64,000 nucleotides of DNA. It comes from Acidobacteriota bacterium. GTDB lineage: Bacteria > Acidobacteriota > Terriglobia > Acidiferrales > UBA7541. The notes under the pieces are model-generated. The model had not been told where the DNA came from. It worked only from the letters and a program-made list of their open reading frames with translations, and searched no databases. Positions 53,516 through 61,400 of the stretch are shown piece by piece (within the stretch, counting starts at the first letter, position 1; each line of letters starts with the position of its first letter). The position numbers and the translations under genes are program-made. The DNA lies in contig JABCZK010000007.1 of assembly GCA_013289695.1 (NCBI GenBank), forward strand, positions 62,001 to 126,000. Reading direction: 5' to 3'.

Positions 53516-53715
53516 TGATAAGCAAGTTCGAACCAACATTCCAAGACAATGCAGCCCATCGCGCTGCGCCGCAGCGTCCCTTCACAAACGACGCCGAGAG
53601 ACGTCTTCCGTTCGCTGGTGCAGATTGTGAGGAAATATACCGCTGCAGTCGAGTCATCGAAGCTCTTCCGGCGCAGACTGCTGCGCCGGGGAAGCAGAGG
53701 TGGGGAAGGACACAT
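53449..53715 (-). pseudogene. Truncated REP-associated tyrosine transposase (RAYT)
   Basis: The frame reads RRKSFDDSTAAVYFLTICTS, then a SERKTSLG stretch, and ends LAAFVVMPNHVHGLISW. The last has the HUH motif NHVH of Y1-type RAYT transposases, and the start matches their N-terminus. After W89 the sequence becomes a REP palindrome and the catalytic-Tyr half is gone. It is a remnant, adjacent to the REP it would mobilise. Confidence 0.83.
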
Positions 53716-53760
53716 CGGAACGTCCTAAGCCGTAATCTAGACGAGTCGCGTGTTTAAATC

Positions 53761-53792
53761 AAAAAAACAGCCCCGGATTGCGCCGGGGCTGT
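53761..53792 (-). terminator. Rho-independent terminator after the radical SAM gene
   Basis: A perfect 10-base stem ACAGCCCCGG / CCGGGGCTGT with loop ATTGCG; on the minus strand it is followed by seven T. It begins about 31 bases after the stop at 53824. Confidence 0.92.
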
Positions 53793-53823
53793 TGGCCTTG
53801 CTTACCCTGCGGAGATTGTTGAG

Positions 53824-56010
53824 TTAGTCGCCGGCTACTGCGGCTTCTGCTTCGGGCTTTTCGACCTTGGCTGTGCCGTGGCCGTTCGCGTGGCCATTGC
53901 CGTTTGCCGGAGCAATCTGCACTGGCTTTACCGTTACGCCGGGAACCGCGCTGAGGATCTGTTGCATCGAGCCGATTTGAACGACGGGCTCTGTGGACTT
54001 CTTCAGAACGAGTTCTTCGTAAATGCGGCGGACTTTGGCAGCCTCTTCGAACGCTTTCTTGCGGCGAATGCGGTCTTCTTCGGCCGCAGTCACCGGAATA
54101 TCATGTTCCAGGTGGCGAACGCGCGACGCGTCTTCGGCATCAATGCGGAGCGAGTGCTCGTAACTCTGCAGATTGACATTCTTGCCCTTAGCGAAGACGT
54201 CGTGCTTGCCGTGTTCCTTGTACCACTGGGCGACGGTGGCGTTCTTGTGCATGTTCTCGATGATTTTGCGCCAGCCCACGCCGGTGTTGTACGCGCAGAA
54301 GGAAATTTCACCCTGCTGCGTGGCGTAGGGAATGATGCACATTTCGGTGCGGCGGAAATCGTAGTTGAAAAGATCCTGGAACCACATGCCGGCGATGAAG
54401 AGGAAGTTCCAAGGATCTTCCTTACGGCGCTTCATGGCGTCTTCGAAGGTGCGGTCGCCGGAAACCTTACCGTACTTCTTGTCCGCGTTTCCGGAGAGCG
54501 CGTACGTCTTATCGAATTTCTTCCAAAGATCCTTCAGCCGCAAACTGGGCGGCCCCTGGAAGGGACTGTAATTCTTCAAGACGGCCATCGCCATCATAAA
54601 GTTGGAGAAGGTCTTGCCGCGGGCCGCATCGGTAATTGCCGCGACGTCCTTCGTCAGCTGTTGTGCGTTCAGGAAGCGCGGAACCGGCGCCCACTCTTTG
54701 GTTTCCTTGTTGATCATCAACGCCGTGCCGACGCCGCAGTTCGGATGGCAGCCGCAGGAGAGCGAACCCCACTGCGAGTCGGGGCCGTGTACCAGATCCG
54801 AAAAGCCCGCGAAGGTGCTGATGAAGGAAATCGGGAACCAGTCGCGCGTGGGCTCGACTTTGCCGACTTGTGTGCTGACGTCCTTTGCCAAGTGCGAAAG
54901 CGTGTAACGCTGGCGGATGCGGCGTTCCGGAGTGATTTCCTCGTCGCGTCCGGTAAAGGAAACAGGCTGGAAGGACACGAAAGAGATTTTCTTGGGGTTT
55001 TCCATCGCGAACTTGACGATCGGGCCCACCTGATCGTTGTTCACGTTGTTGACGATGGTGGTGACCAGCACGATTTCAATGCCGGCTTCGTGCATGTTTT
55101 CGATGGCGCGAAGTTTCACGTCGAAGAGGTTACCCACCTGGCGGTGGCTGTTGGCGTCGTTGCCGATGCCGTCGAACTGCAGGTAAGCGTAGCGCATGCC
55201 TGCTTCGAAAGCTGCCTTGCAGAATTCCTTGCTCTTTGCGAACTCGATGCCGTTGGTCGCGGCCTGCACGCTGTTGTAGCCGACTTTGCGCGCGTAACGC
55301 ACCGCGTCAATAAACCGCGGGTGCATGGTCGGTTCGCCACCGGAGAACTGCACCGACATCTGACGGCGGGGCTTGATCTTGGTGGCGTTCTCGAGAATTT
55401 CCTGAATTTCTTCCCAGCTTAGCTCGTGAACATAGCCGACCTGGTTCGCGTCCATGAAGCAGGGGTCGCACATCATGTTGCAGCGGTTGGTTAGGTCCAC
55501 GGTAAGAACCGAACCTCGGCCGTGGCGAACCGTGCTGGAACCGTGGCGATGCAGGCCTTCGTCGTTGTGCGCCGGAATATCGCGGCCGGGGAAATTCTTT
55601 TCGATCCATTCCAGGAACTTGGCATCCACAGCCATCAAGTCTTCAAACTTGCCGTGAATGGCGCATTCTTTCACCATCCAGACCTGGCCGTCGCGCTCAA
55701 TAATTTGCGCTTTGATTTCGCCTACTTTTTCATGAACCAGATCGGTCCAGTCTTTTTTACCGTTGATGATTAGATCGCGCGCTTCGCGCACACAATCGGG
55801 ACACAGTGAATCCGTGGTACGCGGCCAGCCGAGCGTCGGCTTGGACTTTTCCCAGGACTTCAGCAACGGCTTATCAGACCACTTCGGTGTGAACGAAGGG
55901 TTCGGATTAAATTTATTGAAGTACTGAATCGTGTTGAATGTGGCGCCGGCAGTCTTGCACAGCGCCCAATCGAACGATTTCCAAAGTTTTGTGCTTATCG
56001 CGTTCGGCAT
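53824..56010 (-). CDS. Radical SAM protein resembling tetraether/membrane-spanning lipid synthases
   Basis: 728 residues, ribosome binding site AAAGGTGG 5 bases before the ATG. Cys map: C70 and C73 (CPDC), C116 (VKECAIHG), radical SAM C177/C181/C184 (CNMMCDPC), SAM-binding GGEP at 224-227, then C419, C421 and C425 (SCGCHPNC), C558 and C572. This is the layout of archaeal Tes (tetraether synthase, MJ0619-like), which has one radical SAM and several auxiliary Fe-S clusters. Bacterial homologs are implicated in joining lipid tails, as in the iso-diabolic acid of Acidobacteriota. The tail after 690 is Ala/Gly/Asn/His-rich. Lipid coupling is an inference from family; radical SAM chemistry is clear. 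Transcribed alone, with its own terminator. Confidence 0.85.
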   Translation of the reverse strand: MPNAISTKLWKSFDWALCKTAGATFNTIQYFNKFNPNPSFTPKWSDKPLLKSWEKSKPTLGWPRTTDSLCPDCVREARDLIINGKKDWTDLVHEKVGEIKAQIIERDGQVWMVKECAIHGKFEDLMAVDAKFLEWIEKNFPGRDIPAHNDEGLHRHGSSTVRHGRGSVLTVDLTNRCNMMCDPCFMDANQVGYVHELSWEEIQEILENATKIKPRRQMSVQFSGGEPTMHPRFIDAVRYARKVGYNSVQAATNGIEFAKSKEFCKAAFEAGMRYAYLQFDGIGNDANSHRQVGNLFDVKLRAIENMHEAGIEIVLVTTIVNNVNNDQVGPIVKFAMENPKKISFVSFQPVSFTGRDEEITPERRIRQRYTLSHLAKDVSTQVGKVEPTRDWFPISFISTFAGFSDLVHGPDSQWGSLSCGCHPNCGVGTALMINKETKEWAPVPRFLNAQQLTKDVAAITDAARGKTFSNFMMAMAVLKNYSPFQGPPSLRLKDLWKKFDKTYALSGNADKKYGKVSGDRTFEDAMKRRKEDPWNFLFIAGMWFQDLFNYDFRRTEMCIIPYATQQGEISFCAYNTGVGWRKIIENMHKNATVAQWYKEHGKHDVFAKGKNVNLQSYEHSLRIDAEDASRVRHLEHDIPVTAAEEDRIRRKKAFEEAAKVRRIYEELVLKKSTEPVVQIGSMQQILSAVPGVTVKPVQIAPANGNGHANGHGTAKVEKPEAEAAVAGD

Positions 56011-56076
56011 AATTCCACCTTTCCCTTTCGAACGACCTTCTAAAATATCGCTTGAATCCCCCGAGGCCTGACCCCT

Positions 56077-56107
56077 ACGGATGAGCTACATCCGTAACCA
56101 GTTACGG
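56077..56107. promoter_or_regulatory. Overlapping hairpins in the leader of the radical SAM gene
   Basis: ACGGATG (56077-56083) pairs with CATCCGT (56089-56095), and CCGTAAC (56092-56098) pairs with GTTACGG (56101-56107). They share 4 bases, so only one can form at a time. They lie about 65-95 bases upstream of the minus-strand ATG at 56010. Confidence 0.5.
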
Positions 56108-56242
56108 TACCAAAGTTTGCACGGTTTCAAACTGGGCGTCTAGGAGGGTGCGTCTAAAGGTGCAATTCGGGGGTTGAACGGCACCCAGGCGCAGCCAATG
56201 GAGAGGCCCAAGTACCAGCCGGACTATGTTTTAGCCCTGTTT

Positions 56243-57475
56243 TCAGTCCAAGTTGAGGGGCGTGCGCAAGACGCCGATCGCGAAATGCGCCAGATGGGGA
56301 GCATCGTCGTCGAGCTGGATCCAGCGGACCACGCAGTGGTCCTTCAGATACTGCGAGACTTTCGCTTCGCCGATGCCCAAATGCTCGGCGAGTTTCGTTT
56401 TCAGGCCGCTGTCGAAGGACGGACGTCCGCCGCGAACAGGTTTGGTGGTGCTGCGTCCGCTGCCGCGGGCGAGATTTCCCAGGCCGACGCGCAGCGTCTG
56501 GCAAGCCTCGATGTAGTACGAAGTAATCTGGTCAGAATCCGAAAGCAGGAATACGCCCGGCCCGGCAGGAGCCGAATCCGATTCGTCCAGGCGATGCAGC
56601 GGGCTGGAAACCAAGCGGCGCAACATGGATTCCAATTTGGACATGCGCGAGGCCAGGGCTGGATCGCCGGCGCGGCCGTGCGCGGTGCGCTCCGAAGGGA
56701 GCATCGGAGCGGCTTGCTCGGCGGGCGGCGTGTATTCCAGTTCTTGCGGCGCAGTGGCTGCCGCAACCGGGACGCGTTCATAGGTTTCGGTGTGCGGGGT
56801 CGGGCGCGAAGGCTGAAATCGTGGCGCCGGCACGCGCGCCTGTGGCGCAGCGGACGACGGTGGCAGCAGAGCGGCGCTAGACTCCGCGTATGCTTGCGAA
56901 GGCAAGCCGGCGGCGGCGGGAGCGCCTTTGCGACGGCGGCCTCGGCCACCACGGCGCCCGCGGCGGCGCTTTTTCTTGCCGGACGGGTCGGTATCGGCCG
57001 CTCCGGCGCCGCTGGGAGGCGTGGCATCGGAAAGATGCACGACCTCTACTTCGATCGCGTCGCCGGTGTAATCCACGCCGTCTTCTGGAATCTCGCCAAG
57101 GGCCAGGCGCGGTTGCGTCCCTTCCGAATCGCTTGGGCTGCTGTACTCGTGGCTCGGCTCAATTTCCGTGCTGCTTGTTGCCGCAAACACAGGCTCAGGA
57201 CTGGGTTTAGCACCCGCCACCGGAATCGGCGCGCCCAATCGCGCTAGAGCTTCCTCGGCTTTCTTCTTCCAATCAGCGCGGCGGAATCGTTCCGCTGCAA
57301 TTGTGTACCACTTCACGGCGTCCTCATTTCGTTCGGCTTTTTCTGCGACGGCTCCCAGCTCCCAGGCCACCATCGCGTCGTGTGTGCGCTGGTACAGCTC
57401 GGTAAGTTTCGTCTGTGCGTCGGCGCTGTTCTTCGCCTTGCGAATACGCGCCTGGATTTGCCGCCAATCTGCCAT
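56243..57475 (-). CDS. Arg-rich protein of unknown function
   Basis: About 410 residues from ATG 57475. The N-terminal 75 residues are helical, TPR-like (AVAEKAERNEDAVKWYTIAA). A disordered middle contains KKKRRRGRRGGRGRRRK, an RNA- or DNA-binding type patch. The C-terminal 90 residues may be a HTH-like fold (LKTKLAEHLGIGEAKVSQYL). I do not recognise the family; a nucleic-acid-binding role is a guess from composition. Confidence 0.6.
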   Translation of the reverse strand: MADWRQIQARIRKAKNSADAQTKLTELYQRTHDAMVAWELGAVAEKAERNEDAVKWYTIAAERFRRADWKKKAEEALARLGAPIPVAGAKPSPEPVFAATSSTEIEPSHEYSSPSDSEGTQPRLALGEIPEDGVDYTGDAIEVEVVHLSDATPPSGAGAADTDPSGKKKRRRGRRGGRGRRRKGAPAAAGLPSQAYAESSAALLPPSSAAPQARVPAPRFQPSRPTPHTETYERVPVAAATAPQELEYTPPAEQAAPMLPSERTAHGRAGDPALASRMSKLESMLRRLVSSPLHRLDESDSAPAGPGVFLLSDSDQITSYYIEACQTLRVGLGNLARGSGRSTTKPVRGGRPSFDSGLKTKLAEHLGIGEAKVSQYLKDHCVVRWIQLDDDAPHLAHFAIGVLRTPLNLD

Positions 57476-57644
57476 GGCCGCATTGTAGCAGCCGATTCGG
57501 GGATAGGCTAATGAAAGCGATGCCCGGTCGTGGTTCAGGTTCGGATGAATGCGTTTAGCAGGCACGGCGTTGGCGCAGGCGCGGCTACAGCAAACAATTG
57601 CTGTTCAATCTGTGGCAACGCCTCGTTGTTGCGTTGCGGTTGAG

Positions 57645-58145
57645 TTAGGCGTCCTTGATTTCGCGGAGACGTCCACTGGCGACGTCGTAGACGAAGCCAC
57701 GGACAGTTACACTCTTGGGAATCCAGGGATGGCTGCGGAGTTTCTGCAATTGGTCGCGTACATTTTCATCAACGTTTTGGAAGGCGTAGAAGAAGGCGGG
57801 AGCAACAGCGGCCGTTCCGGTGCGGTCATGGATTCTATTACGCAAGTCCTGCTCGCTGCTGTGCATCAAGCCGCAATCGGTGTGATTGATGATCATGATT
57901 TCCTCAGTGCCCAGCAGATAGTGTGATACGAGCAGCGAGCGCAGCGTGTCCTCCGTAACGATGCCTCCGGCGTTGCGGATGATGTGCGCGTCTCCCGTGC
58001 TGAGCCCCAGAGTGCGAATGGAAAGCCGTGTATCCATACAAGTGAGGACCGCGAGTTTGCGCTCGGGACGCGGGCTTTGTTTGCGCAATTCATGGGTGCG
58101 CGAATAGATTTCGTTTGCTGCGAGCACTTCGTCGATGGCGCTCAT
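57645..58145 (-). CDS. Beta-class carbonic anhydrase
   Basis: 166 residues from ATG 58145 (58154 is an alternative). Zinc ligands Cys in VLTCMDTR, His and Cys in NHTDCGL; the Asp-Arg dyad follows the first Cys. IIRNAGG is the usual active-site strand. The protein is small and cytoplasmic, interconverting CO2 and bicarbonate, which would also supply the carboxylases. Confidence 0.93.
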   Translation of the reverse strand: MSAIDEVLAANEIYSRTHELRKQSPRPERKLAVLTCMDTRLSIRTLGLSTGDAHIIRNAGGIVTEDTLRSLLVSHYLLGTEEIMIINHTDCGLMHSSEQDLRNRIHDRTGTAAVAPAFFYAFQNVDENVRDQLQKLRSHPWIPKSVTVRGFVYDVASGRLREIKDA

Positions 58146-58161
58146 GGCCAGCATAGTTTAG

Positions 58162-58196
58162 GTCAGTTTCCGATTAGCGCGTAATCGGAAACTGAC
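58162..58196. repeat. Perfect 15-base inverted repeat
   Basis: GTCAGTTTCCGATTA (58162-58176), spacer GCGCG, TAATCGGAAACTGAC (58182-58196). The right arm resembles CGGAAACTAAC at 61297, at the head of the queG repeat. No T-run. Confidence 0.8.
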
Positions 58197-58248
58197 TCCC
58201 GACCGAGTGTACAAGAGCTAACACCCGCCGGCGACGCGCCGCGACGGC

Positions 58249-58475
58249 TGTTGATCGCATGATAGCGGCATGGATTTGGGCGCCAGGCAGCACAGGATTT
58301 GCGGGCAGGCGCGCGCGATGGGGTGAGGTCTGTGCGCCGCGGCGCCCGCGGATGCTTTCCCGGGGTTCGCGCAGTTTTCCGTGTGGCTGCAGCGCGGATA
58401 TGCGGGCGAGATGAATTACCTGCGCGCTGAGCGCCACGCTGATCCGCGATTGGCGCTCGACGACGCGCCGCGCTC
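58249..58475 (+). pseudogene. Broken partial copy of queG
   Basis: About 225 bases align to 61381-61604 (the start of queG) at roughly 80% identity, including the ATG-region GCATGGATTTG, GATTTGCG.GCAGGC and the long GAGATGAATTACCTGCGCG block. The copy reads MDLGARQHRICGQARAMG and then meets TGA, so it cannot make protein. Homology ends near 58475. Confidence 0.85.
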
Positions 58476-58501
58476 GAGATGGACGCGCATTGCTTCCCGC
58501 T

Positions 58502-58529
58502 CTGACGCGGACGGATTCCAGTGTATAAT
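58502..58529 (+). promoter_or_regulatory. Possible promoter of the Cys-rich small gene
   Basis: TATAAT at 58524-58529 with CTGACG 16 bases before; the start ATG is about 30 bases after the -10. Confidence 0.5.
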
Positions 58530-58559
58530 CCGGCGCATTCGCGTCCTGCGAGGCGGCTG

Positions 58560-58847
58560 ATGGCTGCGGGCAACACTTCGGACAAGTCTTCCACGATGTG
58601 GGTTCCGGTATGCTGCGGACGCGTGATGCGCTGCAATATGTTCGGGCAGGCGGATGGCGGGGCTTACGCCGCTCTGGTTTGTGCGGTCTGCAACAAGAAC
58701 ATCACGCTGGAACAAGAATCTCTCGATGCAGCGGATAAATTCGGTGAAGGCTCGAACATTCTGAGACTGATTGGCTCGCCCAAACCACCGAAGGCGGAAA
58801 GAAGAAAATCGTTTTCTGAAGCCGGTCCCGACGATCCAACTCTGTAG
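58560..58847 (+). CDS. Small protein with Cys pairs, unknown
   Basis: 95 residues from ATG 58560. CCGRVMRC and CAVCNKNI (two Cys clusters about 25 residues apart) resemble a zinc ribbon. The C-terminus is basic and Pro-rich. It begins after a TATAAT promoter and ends 35 bases before the kinase gene, so both may be transcribed together. No family recognised. Confidence 0.55.
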   Translation: MAAGNTSDKSSTMWVPVCCGRVMRCNMFGQADGGAYAALVCAVCNKNITLEQESLDAADKFGEGSNILRLIGSPKPPKAERRKSFSEAGPDDPTL

Positions 58848-58882
58848 TCTGGAATGCCGCTCCCGCGAAAGTTTGCCTGCGC

Positions 58883-61282
58883 ATGATTGGCCAGACCATT
58901 TCGCACTATCGCATCGTGGAGCAACTGGGCGCCGGCGGGATGGGCGTGGTATTCAAGGCCCAGGACAGCCGGCTGGAACGCGCGGTGGCGCTGAAATTCC
59001 TTCCTGAAAATCTCGCGCAGCAACCGCAGGCGCTCGAGCGCTTCCGGCGCGAGGCGCGCGCCGCGTCCGCTCTAAACCACCCCGGCATCTGCACGATCTA
59101 CGACATTGGCGAGCAAGACGGCCGAGCGTTCATCGCCATGGAGTTCATTGACGGCGAAACGCTGCGCAGTCACATCCATGGCAAGGCGCTTCCGGTGGAA
59201 GAACTGCTGGAGCTCGGCATCCAGATAGCGGAGGCTCTGGAAGCCGCGCACACCGAAGGAATCATTCACCGCGACATCAAACCCGCGAATATTTTCGTGA
59301 CCAAGCGCGGGCGAGCGAAAGTGCTCGATTTTGGCCTGGCAAAACTTGTTCCCAAAGGAGTCGCGATTGCGGACGATGCTCCCGGCGGCGAAACGTCGAG
59401 CTCGACTTCGATCGCTGGAATCATCAGCGGCACTCCCTCCTACATGTCACCCGAGCAGGTGCGCGGAGACGCTCTGGACGCGCGCACGGACATCTTCTCG
59501 CTCGGGCTGGTGCTGTACGAAATGGCCACGGGCCGCCAGGCATTCGCCGGCGGCACAGGCGGCGCGATTATCGAGGCGGTACTGACGCGGCCGCCTGTTT
59601 CGGCGCGAAGCATCAATCCCGATATCCCGCCGGCGCTCGAAGCAATCATCAACCAGGCCCTCCACAAGGACAGGGAACAGCGTTTCCAGCAAGCTGCGGA
59701 AATACTTGCGGACCTACAACGACTGAAGCGAGATATCGATTCGGGCCGCAGAGATCAGGCGGGAGATTCGGCGTCACGCCTCGCAGCAACCTCTGGACCT
59801 ATATCCTCGACCGGCGCCTTGAGGTCGCGCGCTTCGACACAACAAACCGGCAGCTTCCGCGCGCCGCGCGTCACAAAGACCATCGACTCGCTGGCCGTCC
59901 TGCCTTTCGAAAACGTGAGTCGCGACCCGGAGAACGATTACCTCAGCGACGGAATCACCGGCAGCCTGATCAATAATCTCGCGACGGTGCCAAAACTGCG
60001 CGTGATGGCGCAGAGCACGGTGTTTCGCTACAAGGGCCGGGAGATTGACCCGCAAGTTGTCGGTCGCGAACTCAATGTGCGCGCCGTGCTGACGGGAAGA
60101 ATGATGCAGAGCGGCGGCTCGTTGCGCATCGGTACCGAGTTAGTGGATGTGGCGACTGGGTCGCAACTCTGGGGCGCGCAATTCGATCGCAAACCCGGAG
60201 ACATCTTCGCGATCCAGGATGAAATTTCGAGCGAGATATCGGGAAAACTGCGCTTACAGCTGACGCGTGCGGAAAAAAAGCGGCTCATCAAACGCCACAC
60301 GGAAGACGCCGAGGCTTACCGGCTCTACCTGCAAGGCCGCCATCACTGGAACCGCTGGACGGAAGAAGGATTCTACAAGGCGATCGGCTACTTTCAGCAG
60401 GCGATCGAGAAGGATCCCAGTTACGCGCTCGCGTACGCCGGCGTTGCCGATTCCTATGTGCTGCTGGGATGGAACAGCTATCTGCCTCCGCAGGATGCGT
60501 TCCCGAAAGGCAAAGCCGCTGCGATGGCGGCGCTCGAGATCGCCCCCGATCTCGGCGAAGCTCACACGGATTTGGCGGCAGTGCTGTGGCTGCACGATTG
60601 GCAGTGGCCGGAAGCGCAGATGGAATTTCAACGCGCCCTGGAATTAAACGCCTGCTATGCAACTGCCAATCATTATTACGCCGAGTGCCTGATGACGATG
60701 GGCCGCAATGCAGAAGCCCTCACCAGGATGAAAAAAAGCCTGGAGCTGGATCCTTTGTCGCTCATTATTAATGTTGCGATCGGATGGGCCTACTATCACG
60801 GGCGTCAGTACGACGAGGCCGTCGCACAACTGCTGCGCACGAGCGAATTGGATCCGAACTATCCCATGACCTGCTGGATTCTCGGGCTGGTCTATCGCAA
60901 AACCGCTCGCTACGATTTGGCGATCGGCGCCGGAGAGAAGGCCGTGAATCTGTCAGGAGGTAGTCCGCTGATGCGCGCCGCTCTGGCGCAGACTTTCGCT
61001 ACGGCTGGTGCCGCGCAGGAAGCAATTCAGATCCTCGATGAATTGCAGCAGCTGGCCAAGGAAAGGTATGTCGTGCCCCATTTCTTCGCCGGAATCTACG
61101 TGGGCTTAGGCGACCACGACCGCGCGCTTGAATATTTGGAGAAATCCTACGCAGAGCACTGCCACTGGCTTATCTACCTTCATATAGACCCGAGCATGGA
61201 CGATTTGCGCAACGATCGTCGTTTCCAAGACCTGTTGCGGCGTGTCGGCCTTCCTGCGCCGTCGGCCGCGGTCTCGACTTGA
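58883..61282 (+). CDS. Ser/Thr protein kinase with FlgO/TolB-like and TPR regions
   Basis: 799 residues. Kinase domain: Gly loop GAGGMG (16-21), Lys38, HRDIKPAN (His129-Asp131), DFG (149-151), APE region. No transmembrane helix is visible, unlike most PknB. After about residue 330, SLAVLPFENVSRDPENDYLSD and LGR-type repeats match the TolB/FlgO-like N-terminal domain of adenylate-cyclase/kinase hybrids, then TPR helices to the end (AIGYFQQAIEKDPSYALAYA, PQDAF, NYPMTCWILGLVYRK). It is a cytoplasmic signalling protein with protein-interaction repeats. Targets unknown. Confidence 0.92.
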   Translation: MIGQTISHYRIVEQLGAGGMGVVFKAQDSRLERAVALKFLPENLAQQPQALERFRREARAASALNHPGICTIYDIGEQDGRAFIAMEFIDGETLRSHIHGKALPVEELLELGIQIAEALEAAHTEGIIHRDIKPANIFVTKRGRAKVLDFGLAKLVPKGVAIADDAPGGETSSSTSIAGIISGTPSYMSPEQVRGDALDARTDIFSLGLVLYEMATGRQAFAGGTGGAIIEAVLTRPPVSARSINPDIPPALEAIINQALHKDREQRFQQAAEILADLQRLKRDIDSGRRDQAGDSASRLAATSGPISSTGALRSRASTQQTGSFRAPRVTKTIDSLAVLPFENVSRDPENDYLSDGITGSLINNLATVPKLRVMAQSTVFRYKGREIDPQVVGRELNVRAVLTGRMMQSGGSLRIGTELVDVATGSQLWGAQFDRKPGDIFAIQDEISSEISGKLRLQLTRAEKKRLIKRHTEDAEAYRLYLQGRHHWNRWTEEGFYKAIGYFQQAIEKDPSYALAYAGVADSYVLLGWNSYLPPQDAFPKGKAAAMAALEIAPDLGEAHTDLAAVLWLHDWQWPEAQMEFQRALELNACYATANHYYAECLMTMGRNAEALTRMKKSLELDPLSLIINVAIGWAYYHGRQYDEAVAQLLRTSELDPNYPMTCWILGLVYRKTARYDLAIGAGEKAVNLSGGSPLMRAALAQTFATAGAAQEAIQILDELQQLAKERYVVPHFFAGIYVGLGDHDRALEYLEKSYAEHCHWLIYLHIDPSMDDLRNDRRFQDLLRRVGLPAPSAAVST

Positions 61283-61400
61283 AAGGAACCGGGTAAGCGG
61301 AAACTAACCCGCTACTGGGTGTTGGGGAGCCAATAGGCAGGCCGGCGCTCGGAAAGCGTCATTTCGGCGCGACAGGTTCCGTTGATGGCATCATAGCGCC

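Noticed and set aside
53878-55422. Plus-strand frame of 514 codons
   Set aside because: Antisense of the radical SAM gene, which has intact motifs and its own terminator.
56174-57247. Plus-strand frame of 357 codons
   Set aside because: Overlaps the 56243-57475 gene in antisense; Gly/Arg-rich, no start signal.
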